The notes under the pieces were generated by a model. It saw only the letters and a program-made list of their open reading frames with translations, did not search any database and was not told the origin of the DNA. From contig NC_053204.1 in NCBI RefSeq assembly GCF_905163445.1, forward strand, positions 6,083,501 to 6,147,500: a DNA stretch of 64,000 bases, read 5' to 3'. Made by a program: the position numbers and the translations under genes. The DNA is from Pararge aegeria (Eukaryota; Arthropoda; Insecta; Lepidoptera; Nymphalidae). The first letter of the stretch is position 1. Each line of letters begins with the position of its first letter. Shown piece after piece: positions 55,986 through 64,000 of the stretch.

Positions 55986-56465
55986 CGTACATGAGGGAAA
56001 AATGAATGTTTTCACTCGTTTGCCTCTGAAATGAGTACCTACTGCATAAACTAGGAGTGTTTGTCCTAGCTGATGCCTGTGAGTTTATCGGCTTAAACTT
56101 TCTATTTTCGTATCGATCTATATTCGAACTAGTATTTCTTCGCCTTACCTTAAACTAACCTGAACATTATCGTGATTGCGGAAGTAACCTCGCGTGCCTC
56201 CGCGAGCACGTTAAACTGTTATTTATAAGTATCCTGTTTATTATGAGTATCTTGTTTATTATTTGTGATATATGAAGGCGAAATGAATGTTTTCACTCGT
56301 TTGCTTCTGAAAGAAGTACCTACTGCATAAATTAGAAGTGTGCAGAAGTACTGATAATTTCTTATACGAACTAGTATTTCTTCACCTTACCTTAAACACT
56401 AACCTTAATCTTATCATGCTTACTCAAGAGTAAACTCGCGTGCCTCCGCGAGCACGTTTAACTAT
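55963..56465 (+). repeat. Tandem duplication, ~295-bp period
   Basis: Both units hold 'aaatgaatgttttcactcgt', 'gtacctactgcataaa', 'cgaactagtatttcttc' and 'cgtgcctccgcgagcacgtt'. Unit 2 lacks ~40 bp of unit 1. Confidence 0.75.
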
Positions 56466-56544
56466 AATTGATTCATTTTATGAAAACTACCATGTGATTG
56501 CTGGACTTAGTAGTAGAGGTTTTTATGACAGAGCGCGTCCGGGG

Positions 56545-56700
56545 AACTACTATCGCCATTCTTATTTCTGCCGCTAAGCAGCATTTTTGCAGTGCTGTGT
56601 TCCGGTCTGAAGGGCGTGGTTGCCGGTGTAGTTACAGGCGCATGAGGCTTAACACCTACGCCTCAAATTGATGGACACACGACGGCCCTGTGTGGCCTTG
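56545..56700 (+). repeat. Interspersed repeat fragment
   Basis: 'gaagggcgtggttgccggtg', 'aacacctacgcctcaaattg', 'atggacacacgacggccctg'; also at 58640-58815 and, decayed, 15028. Confidence 0.5.
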
Positions 56701-56721
56701 ATTTATATTTACGTGATACAT

Positions 56722-56890
56722 AGAATTCAAGACATACAGAACCCTCATTCAGCCATTATTGCATAAAGTGCATTGTGTCTTAAAAACATGAAAATGACCC
56801 GCGCATGTCTGACTTCACACCCGCGGAATGTTGCTAGCTCACTATTTTTTCCTCCGTTTAGAACATTAGAGGTAAAATAATTCTTGTCGA
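56722..56890 (+). repeat. Left arm of a long inverted-repeat pair
   Basis: 'cctcattcagccattattgc', 'gtgcattgtgtct', 'gcggaatgttgctagctca' and 'gaacattagaggtaaaataa' are found in reverse complement at 59098-59279. Confidence 0.8.
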
Positions 56891-57592
56891 CTGCTGAATT
56901 AAATGAAGTGACTTACCGCCTGCGAGAAACACTACTAAAGTGGAGTGGTTTTTCATACTTCAATATGAGTCGTGTACATGGTATTGTATGTTCTTAGTTC
57001 TACAATTATTTATCAACACATACGTGATGGAATGTTTACGTAATATCAAAGTTGTAAAGCCACTTGATACCACGACATAATACTTAATTATAGTGATACG
57101 TTTCTTAGAACGTATACCAGTAAATTTTTCGTTTTTTTCTAAATTATTATATTACACGAGTACGTAAAAGTGGATCGATAATCAATGGTGTCTTTTAATG
57201 TCGATATATTCTCAACTACATAGTTCGCGTTAATTGAAAACTTACTTCAAAAGGGCCAGTGCGAAGCCATTTAAACAGCATTAGCGTAACAGACATATTA
57301 ATTTCGCAATCCTTGTAGATTAAAGCGCTAATACATGGATTAGGTTACGTAGGGTCAGGAGTATGGTTTAAGAAAGTACAAGCTTGCGAAATGTACTAAC
57401 AGCGTAATCCGATGGGAAACTACTGGAAGCAATTTTACGATGTCAACTCATCATTTTCTATCGGAAGCGTGCGTAGATTCTAAGCGCAAAGGCGATTTTA
57501 AACCAAACCATAATAGATATCCAAACAAACTATAATTTGAATATTGTTGGAGAAATCGTCACAACACGTCATCGTGGAGGGGACAACGCGTA
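56891..57592. other. Unassigned sequence
   Basis: AT-rich; no recognised gene or repeat. Confidence 0.4.
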
Positions 57593-58480
57593 GTGGTGGT
57601 GTTAGAGACTATAAAAGGCGGTGCGCGCTTCATTCGAGAGATCTATCCGATGATTTGCCGCAAAAGCAAATTATCCCTCCGTCACAAGGTAACCTTGTAT
57701 AAAACGTGCATACGTCCCATTATGACATACGCCAGCGTCGTATTCGCCCATCGCCCTCACAGCTCCTACAGGAGCTTTCAAGTCCTACAGAACAAATTTA
57801 TGCGTATGACCACGGACAGTCCGTGGTTCATGCGCAACGTAGATCTCCACCGAGACCTCGATCTTCCCACCATAGCCCAGTACATGAAAACATTATCAAA
57901 GACCTACTTTGAAAATGCAGTCCGACACCCCAACCCCCTAGTGGTCGAGGCGTCCACTTATACTCCCGTCCCCGACGTCGAACCAAAGCGGCGACGTCCG
58001 AAGACCGACAACGTGTCCCAACAACACACACACACGCAACATACACAGCGTCTTCGCCGGCGAAGACGAGGGCCCCGATTTCTGACGTCATCCGGACGTG
58101 GATCCTTACCACGGTCACGGGGGCGTTCGGACTAAACAATGATTAGTCCAAAAGTCCACCAACAGTCAGATTAACGTCGAACCGAGCCGAGGTCCGAGTC
58201 CTCGCAGGAGGCACCCTCGGGTCGACGTCTCCCACACTCCCCCCGATGTCGTCGAGCCCTGGGGCTCTTCTCATGGCGAGCTTTCGCGCTCGCCCCACTC
58301 CCCCGGTGACGCCGTAGCAACCCCTTAGGTGGTTATCGGCAAGTGTCCTTCCGAAAAAGCAAAAAGCATTCGAGAGAATCTTCGGGTACCGTCAACTAGT
58401 TTAAGGGGGACCCCTGTCCGTTTGGAAAGTCAACCTGCTCATTTTTGTTTTTGTTGTAAATAAGTTTTATGAATTGAATT
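57593..58480 (+). pseudogene. Jockey-type LINE: RT C-terminus and 3' UTR
   Basis: Frame 57593-58135 (181 codons with stop; no natural start, the frame is simply 5'-truncated near 57612) encodes ICRKSKLSLRHKVTLYKTCI, RPIMTYASVVFAH, LQNKFMRM, PWFMRNVDLHRDLDLPTI and a basic RRRR-containing end. These are the standard features of the segment following the RT domain in lepidopteran Jockey-type elements. It is uninterrupted, suggesting a relatively young insertion. A GC-rich 3' UTR (ccacactccccccgatgtcg, gtcgagccctggggctcttc) runs to about 58480. GC content is far above its surroundings. Confidence 0.85.
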
Positions 58481-58639
58481 TCTCTAAATTAGTAATCTGT
58501 TGAGTGTTTTATTAGTTCTGTGTAAACTCTTGCTTCTATTAAACATATATGTGTGTGTAGTCACGATTGTTTTTTTTTATTAAAATTTTACCTCTGGTTC
58601 CTAAAAATATATTTTAAAAAAAAATGCTGTTTTTATGGC
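58481..58639. other. AT-rich spacer
   Basis: Possible end of the LINE 3' UTR with a TGTG run near 58550. Nothing else. Confidence 0.35.
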
Positions 58640-58815
58640 TGTAAAATTACCAGCACATATACAAGTCTCTCCAAACTTCGAAGTTCTGTACCTGTCTAAA
58701 GGGCTCGGTTGCCAGTGTCATTACACCTACGCCTCAGGTTGGTGGAGGCAGGGCATGGGCCTGAAGGCTACTTTGAAGGATATGTTTCTTGCATGCCCTA
58801 CGAAGTCTTGCTCTT
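58640..58815 (+). repeat. Interspersed repeat fragment
   Basis: 'aagggctcggttgccagtgt', 'acacctacgcctcaggttgg', 'gcatgccctacgaagtcttg'; the same family as 56545-56700. Confidence 0.5.
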
Positions 58816-58889
58816 AACAATGATTTAAGAACATACAGAAATCGTGTACCCAGGTGGTTAATCACTTCACTCATTACATCATCACTTCA

Positions 58890-59071
58890 ACCGATTGAAG
58901 TCCACTGCTGGACATAGGTATTTTGTAGAGAGTTCCAAAATCCACGGTCCTCGTTTGATGTCGTCGACCAACACTGCGTTTACCTGTGCGGGGTCGCCAT
59001 TCCAACACCTTGGAACCCCAACGTACATCGGTTCTCTAAGCTATGTGCCCCGCCTATTTCCACTTCAGCTT
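58890..59071 (-). pseudogene. RTE-type LINE, decayed C-terminal fragment
   Basis: Minus frame KLKWK-stop-AGHIA-stop-RTDVRWGSKVLEWRPRTGKRSVGR, then a deletion and frameshift. Same subfamily as 49854-50099 but with two stops and ~20 missing bases. Confidence 0.7.
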
Positions 59072-59097
59072 AGCATTTAGCAGTTCGCAGTAATTAT

Positions 59098-59279
59098 TTT
59101 ACCTCTAATGTTCTAAACGCTTACCATTAAATGTGAAAATGGGAATAGTTTCTGAGCTAGCTACATTCCGCTGGTGCGAAGTGAGATATTCTCGGGACGT
59201 ATTATCTGTTTTTGGACACAATGCACTGCATATAATAATGGCTGAATGAGGATTCTGTATTTTCTTAATTCTATGGCTT
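59098..59279 (-). repeat. Right arm of a long inverted-repeat pair
   Basis: Reverse complement of 56722-56890, roughly 75-80% similar by eye with an extra ~15-20 bp in the middle. Confidence 0.8.
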
Positions 59280-59464
59280 TAGGTAAAGGCAATGATTTTT
59301 TTCCACTTTTTTTTAAATTTTTGTGGTCATTTGCTTAATCTGTGAATTATTTGATGGGTTATTATAAATAAAATAAGCTTTATTTCTCTACCGGTGGTAG
59401 AGTCACTACAAACAGACAAACAGACAGGTGCTTATATTAGGCCTACTTGAATATTTTGATTTTT

Positions 59465-59590
59465 TTTTAATTTTACAAGTCAGCACTTTACTACATTATA
59501 TTAGACTTGTTTATCACTGTTGATGCAGTCTAAGATGGCAGCGTGCTACCCTTTTTGGGGTAGAGATACCCCTACGCAATAAAATAAAGG
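59465..59590 (-). mobile_element. SINE-C fragment (head-to-head partner)
   Basis: 'ctgttgatgcagtctaagat', 'ggcagcgtgctaccctttt', 'ggggtagagataccccta': reversed SINE-C 3' half. Confidence 0.6.
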
Positions 59591-59621
59591 TAGATTAAAC
59601 TCATACACCAAATCAGAATAT

Positions 59622-59795
59622 TTAGCCGTGGCTGGTTACCACCCATCCGACAAAAACGTTATAGCGGGCTACTAAGTACTTAGACTGCACCATAGTGATG
59701 GTAAATGTACCATCACTATGGTGCAGTGGCTATGGTATGGTACACATGGTGAGATTGCAGACAAGGACTAACTTGTAGTGGAATAAAAAAAAAAC
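59622..59795 (+). mobile_element. SINE-C with internal foldback
   Basis: 'gccgtggctggttaccaccc', 'tagcgggctactaagtactt', a perfect 20-bp hairpin at 59684-59727, then 'ggtgagattgcagacaagga', 'ctaacttgtagtggaataaa' and poly(A). The hairpin replaces the usual cacttaccacc region. Confidence 0.75.
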
Positions 59796-59799
59796 AAGT

Positions 59800-59970
59800 T
59801 AGTGATAGCAACCCGCACCGACGGTTTAACGTGCTTTACGAGGCACGGTGGTTGATGCCGCCAATTTCCTAACTCCGAGGTGGTACCAAGAATTATGGCT
59901 ATACCCGGGATTCGAATCCAGGATCTGAGCCGAAATTAAACACGCTAACCACCTCACCTACGAGGCAGTT
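59800..59970 (-). mobile_element. SINE-D copy with tRNA-like head
   Basis: Minus strand: gaggtggttagcgtgtttaa (A-box-like) and ctggattcgaatcccgggta (B-box-like) followed by 'accgtgcctcgtaaagcacg' and gttaaaccgtcggtgcggg. Confidence 0.7.
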
Positions 59971-60277
59971 ATCTAAGGATTCTGTTATTTGTATAACTTA
60001 AAGCGAAGCTCCGCAGAACGCCGCGAAATTGTAATTTCAAGATAAGACATAATCGAAAACGGCGATCAGAATGAGAACCGACGCCTATTCCGTAAGATTT
60101 CTCAATTTGGCAAATCGCGGATTTAAATTTCAAATTCGCGATCGGGACGTAAATGGAGGGAATAAATGGTGACGTAAGAAATTAATTTGGATAAATCTCA
60201 CACAAAACGGGGGACTATAGAATTTTCTATTATGACGAATCGTTTCATAGCAATTTATAAGTAAAAAATCATCATCT
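59971..60277. other. Unassigned sequence
   Basis: Contains an imperfect palindrome near 60115-60145 (aaatcgcgga / aattcgcgat). Nothing else recognised. Confidence 0.35.
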
Positions 60278-60472
60278 TCTCGGAATGGGTTAAAGGTCGT
60301 AGACCACTACGCTGGCCATGTGCAAATTGGTAGAACTCACCGTTAAACAAAATGATAGTTTAAATTCTAAAAATCTATACTCTATACATTATTATCATCA
60401 TATCAACCCATTGCCGGCCCACCACAGGGCACGGGTGTCCTCTCACAATGAGATGGTCCACCACTGATGTGC
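60278..60472 (-). mobile_element. SINE-B, two eroded fragments
   Basis: 'gtagaccactacgctggcca' (60278-60345) and 'catatcaacccattgccggc', 'ccaccacagggcacgggtgt' (60396-60472), in scrambled order. Confidence 0.55.
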
Positions 60473-60483
60473 CTATTATAGTC

Positions 60484-60592
60484 ATAAAATATTTATCAGC
60501 CTTAGTACCTATAACACAAGCTTCGCTTTATTTGGGGCTAGATGGCGATGTGTGTATTGTCGTAGTATATTTATTTATTATTTATTTACTAA
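60484..60592 (+). mobile_element. SINE-A 3' fragment
   Basis: 'aacacaagcttcgctttatt', 'ggggctagatggcgatgtgt' and an ATTT tail. Confidence 0.8.
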
Positions 60593-60779
60593 GTTAAGAT
60601 TATCTATAACTACCGACGATATTATACAGCCCTTTATCATCCAAGCAAAGTTGTAGAAACTCAACAGCATGTTCGCTAACTTGGTAGAGACAGTGCAACA
60701 GGGTGGGAATAACTACATAAATTGTACCTCAGATAGATGCTATTAATTGTTACCCTTCATATACATAAAGGAGCCGAGT

Positions 60780-60985
60780 GTAGGACTTCGATTTAACTCT
60801 CGGGGGGCCGAGTTCGAATCCCAGCACGCACCTCTTACCTTTCTAAGTTATAGGTTTCAAGCAATTGATATATCACTTGCTTCAACGGTGAAGGAAAACA
60901 TCGCAAGGAAACCTGCATGCTTGACAGTTCTCTATAATGTTCTCAAAGGTGTGTGTAGTGCATCAATCCGTACTGGGCTTCCTAT
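60780..60985 (+). mobile_element. SINE-B copy
   Basis: 'gagttcgaatcccagcacgc', 'cacttgcttcaacggtgaag', 'gaaacctgcatgcttgacag'; truncated before the ccagcgtggtgg block. Confidence 0.8.
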
Positions 60986-61070
60986 TGTGGGTACTTTTTT
61001 ACTTCCTACAACGATCTACTGCGATCTCCAAAACGTCTCCACAGCGTGGTGGGAAATCCCTTCCTTTAAA

Positions 61071-61130
61071 GAAGGTAAAAAAAAAGCCTTTAGTCAAGCA
61101 GTGAACTGTTATAGCCTATTGACGATATCC
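61071..61130 (+). mobile_element. RTE-type LINE 3' tail fragment
   Basis: 'aagcctttagtcaagcagtg' followed by aactgttatagcctatt. Confidence 0.45.
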
Positions 61131-61756
61131 CTATTATGCAGAAGAGTTTGGGATCCTCTCCCCCTTTTACGCAACGCTAGCGGTAAGCCTGTTCGGCTTT
61201 ACTTGCGCACCGCCATTCTCAATGAGTATACCAAGTGAAAAGTGGTTGAACTATATAGTTCTTTTTAAGGACACATAATACAGTAGGTACACAGAACAGA
61301 AATATCACACAGGCATAATCACGAATGTTGTAAGGATGGATGTATGGATGTTCGTTACTCTTTAACACAAAAACTACTGAACAAAATTGACTGAAATTTA
61401 GAATGAAGTTAGTTTACGCTAAGCTACTTATTAGCCAGGAAAATGTGCAGTTCTCGTGTGATCTTTAAAAACCTAAAAAGACCCGGATGAAGCTGGAAGC
61501 AAACGCTAGTAATGCTACACAGTCTAATATATTCAAAGCAATGTAGTAGAAACATGTTAGTAAACTCAGCGCAAACATTGCAGTTGGGGGAGCGCTAGGG
61601 GTACATAAATCTCATCCCCACAGATGCTAATTATTACCCGTATGTCGTTGTTAAGTAACTCTTGCCGGTTCCGTGCTCCTTAGAGAAATACATGCTTTTA
61701 TATAAAAACTAACGGTGCCTAACTCAGTTTTCGTATATCTTCTGATAAGTTTTCCC
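61131..61756. other. Mostly unassigned
   Basis: 61330-61510 has element-T-class sequence in reverse ('aacacaaaaactactgaaca', 'gaagcaaacgctagta'). The open frame 60747-61238 is a composite of SINE-B and LINE pieces and is not a gene. Confidence 0.45.
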
Positions 61757-61960
61757 AATTTTTTAACCCCCGACGCAAAAACGACAAGGTGTTACAAGTT
61801 TGACGTGTTTGTTTTTGTGTGTGCGTGTATGTCTGTGATATACCGATTTAGATTTTTTTTTTGGAATGGTAATTAGACGGGAGTGTTCACACCTATGTTT
61901 GATTAAAATTGGTACAAGATGGCCGCCGCCAAAAAATTGGGATTTTTTTTTTTTACAATT
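61757..61960 (+). mobile_element. Element P copy
   Basis: aacccccgacgcaaaaacga, gtgttacaagtttgacgtgt, a TG-rich stretch, 'acaagatggccgccgcc'. Confidence 0.65.
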
Positions 61961-62132
61961 CCCTCTATAATGCTATCAAATGGCCAGTAGAATAATTGAC
62001 ATGTAGGTTGACAAGTACAATAATGTCCACTACCTATATTGAAAGTAGGGTTTTTTAAATTTATTTATTTTATTTTATTATAAGTACCTATAGATAATTG
62101 CCCTCATGTTCAGTAATTAAATATTTTACATA

Positions 62133-62257
62133 AATATACTACGACAATACACACATCGCCATCTAGTAAGCGTAGCTTGTGTTATCGTACTAAAATAACT
62201 GATGAATATTTTTATGAATAATACACTGACTTATCCACTGAGCCATTCGGTTGTCAA
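62133..62257 (-). mobile_element. SINE-A, internally deleted
   Basis: 'acgacaatacacacatcgcc' and 'aactgatgaatatttttatg', then directly a short head-like 'ccactgagccattcggttgt'. Confidence 0.65.
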
Positions 62258-62411
62258 AAAATTTCTCTAAGTATGTACAACACCAATTATAGGTATTTAT
62301 GTGTTATTATTCTCTATATAAAGCTTTTCTGATTATATTCAAAAATCATTCGAAGAAAGAAAATAAAAAATTAAATTAGAAATCAGCGAAGGAAATGAAA
62401 TTATTTAAGTC

Positions 62412-62470
62412 AAGTTCGGGGCTAGATGGCGATGTGTGAAATTTCGTAGTATATTTATATACTTATTTAA
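62412..62470 (+). mobile_element. SINE-A 3' fragment
   Basis: 'tcggggctagatggcgatgt' and cgtagtatatttatata. Confidence 0.6.
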
Positions 62471-62546
62471 AAAAAAATAACATAGGTTACAAATAAACAA
62501 ACAAAAAGATTATATAAAGTGCGACAATTTCCTAAATTGTCATAAC

Positions 62547-62804
62547 TAAATAAATAAATATACTAAGACAATACACACATCGCCATCTAGCCCCAAAGTA
62601 AGCGTAGCTTGTGTTATGGGTACTACGGTAACGGATGAATATTTTTATAAATAAAATACATAAATACTTATAACATACACATAAACACCCAAACACTGAT
62701 AAACATTCGTGCTCACCACACAAACATTGTCCAGCAGTGGGAAGCGAACTCACGGCCTTGGACTCAGAAAGCAGGGTCGCTGCAAACTGCGCCAATCGAC
62801 CGTC
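62547..62804 (-). mobile_element. SINE-A, full-length
   Basis: TAAA-type tail through cttggactcagaaagcaggg and an intact-looking head gacggtcgattggcgcagtt on the minus strand; B box changed (gtgagttcgcttccc). Confidence 0.9.
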
Positions 62805-62806
62805 AT

Positions 62807-62961
62807 ATAAATGCAGATGATATAAAATGATGAAAATCTCCAGTGCGAGTTATAAATACTTGAGGGTAGACATTTTATAACTCTTACAATGCCTATCCTT
62901 GAGTTTTTTATAACTTGTACTGGTTTTTTTTTTCAATTTATATCATCTATATACGCCACTG
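62807..62961 (+). mobile_element. hAT-type MITE, left terminus lost
   Basis: 'gcagatgatataaaatgatg', 'aatgcctatccttgag', 'ataacttgtactgg', right end tatcatctatatacgccactg. It shows the uninterrupted interior that is split at 1795-2348. Confidence 0.7.
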
Positions 62962-63173
62962 GCTGCTGCGCGTTCTTATTTTCCCTTAGTCGCCTTGTAG
63001 GAGGTGACAACTCAATCTTCCGTCACCTCACGGTTCAAAGGGAATTCATCACCTTAAATCTAACAAAATATATGACCTATATATTTGTGTGTGCAATTTT
63101 TCCGCAAGTGAGTGTAAGTGCGGAACAATGTCACTTAGCCAGTATCTCAATTCAAACAGTATCGCCAATCGGC

Positions 63174-63245
63174 CGAAGAAGCTACGCTTACTTTGAAGCT
63201 AGATGGCGATGTGTGTATTGTCGTAGTATATTTATATATTCGTTT
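63174..63245 (+). mobile_element. SINE-A 3' fragment
   Basis: 'agctacgcttactttgaagc', 'tagatggcgatgtgtgtatt'. Confidence 0.7.
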
Positions 63246-63518
63246 AAAAGACCATAGGTAACAAAAAATAAATACACAAACAGAAAGATGATATGAAGTG
63301 CGATAGTTCCCTCAATTGCCATAACCATTAAACGAATCTAACTGGGGAACAAGTCATCAAACCCATTACAAAGATACATTTTCGTTGCATTATTCCCAAT
63401 ACAGCTGTAGCAATAAATTTGTATTTTCGATGTAGCCCCTAACAGCAATTCTAGATGGCAACTGCGATTAGGGTTGCCACTTTTGAGTTTAATGCACTGG
63501 GTACTAGAAATTCTACAT

Positions 63519-63944
63519 TTTTTGACGTGACAACGTCTTATAATTCGATGGAGCCGGCTGCACGCACGAAAAAACATGACGTATGCGGCGTTACCTCGCT
63601 TTGAGGCGTTCCATTCAAGGCTTGAAGTGTAAGCGTGGAACAAGCGACAAAGAGGCACAGTCGGCCTCCAAGTTCGACATCTGTCTCTCTCCTACTTGAG
63701 TGAGCGATGCGTCCGCGTGGACAGCTTCTATACAATAATACATTTTCATGTTTTCGGCAAGGATGAAGTGCAGTGAAAAGTGAATGTGGTGTCAATTGTT
63801 TATAGCAACGATAATATCCATCAAACAAATAAAATTAAAATTTTCTTTTGAAAAATGCAACCATTCCATCAGTTTTTTCTTACGACGTTGTCACGTTCAA
63901 CTGTCGTCAGTAAGCTGACTTTACAGACAACCAATTTTTTTTTT
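63519..63944 (+). mobile_element. GTGACAACGTC element, fuller copy
   Basis: Left end tttgacgtgacaacgtctta; near the right, ttcttacgacgttgtcacgt is its inverted match (63875-63895), supporting a TIR-type non-autonomous element. Most of the interior is shared with 1889-2288. Minus-strand open frames (63338-63658 and 63538-63828) lie across it without a recognisable domain. Confidence 0.65.
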
Positions 63945-64000
63945 CACTACAAGTTATCCCTTGACTGCAATTTCACCTGGTGGTGAGTGATGATGCAGTC
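63945..64000 (-). mobile_element. SINE-C 3' end, cut by the window edge
   Basis: 'actacaagttatcccttgac', 'tgcaatttcacctggtggtg', 'agtgatgatgcagtc': the reversed 3' end, continuing beyond 64000. Confidence 0.8.

Noticed and set aside
60747..61238. 163-residue ORF
   Set aside because: Runs through SINE-B and a LINE tail; composite of repeat pieces.

Overview
This window reads as nuclear DNA of a lepidopteran insect, most likely a butterfly. It is AT-rich and packed with tRNA-derived SINEs, 3' ends of non-LTR retrotransposons (Jockey/CR1-like and RTE-like), short terminal-inverted-repeat elements and other interspersed repeats of types familiar from Lepidoptera. No intact host protein-coding gene, genuine tRNA or rRNA gene, or CRISPR array could be supported. 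Long open frames in the centre come from a hexanucleotide satellite and are not genes. The species was not identified.

Family names used below. SINE-A: tRNA-like head with gggttcgattcccac, body ending ggggctagatggcgatgtg and an ATTT-rich tail; 16 copies or fragments. SINE-B: head with gttcgaatcccagcacgca and a GATGAT tail. SINE-C: head like gacctcgccagcgcagtggc, with a 3' end shared with a LINE and a poly(A) tail. SINE-D: head with ggattcgaatcc, core gtgcctcggagagcacgtt. Element T starts ctagctgttgcccgcgact. Element P starts aacccccgacgcaaaa. These names are local, not database names.

Layout. 1-9.3 kb: interspersed repeats, including a hAT-type MITE with a second element inside it, a LINE reverse-transcriptase C-terminus and a tandem dimer of element T. 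9.3-30.8 kb: low-gene DNA with SINE-A to -C, nested insertions, an unclassified ~88-bp tandem array and a 127-bp palindromic element. 30.8-42.25 kb: a compound satellite domain. A module (SINE-C, then an AT-rich ~16-bp satellite, then a GATAGC/GGTAGC tract, then a GAYTGY hexamer satellite) occurs twice in tandem; the second copy carries an extra element T. 42.25-64 kb: LINE remnants (Jockey/CR1-like at 43.9 and 57.6 kb; four RTE-type C-termini), diverged tandem duplications at 45-48 kb and 55.9-56.5 kb, a ~170-bp inverted-repeat pair bracketing 2.5 kb at 56.7-59.3 kb, and more SINEs.

Functionally this is a parasite community. SINEs would rely on LINE machinery, and the window shows one plausible pairing: the SINE-C 3' end resembles the 3' UTR of the LINE remnant at 4.9-5.2 kb. 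The lack of recognisable exons over 64 kb plus ~10 kb of satellite fits a heterochromatic, intergenic, large-intron or sex-chromosome (W) location; sequence alone does not decide among these.
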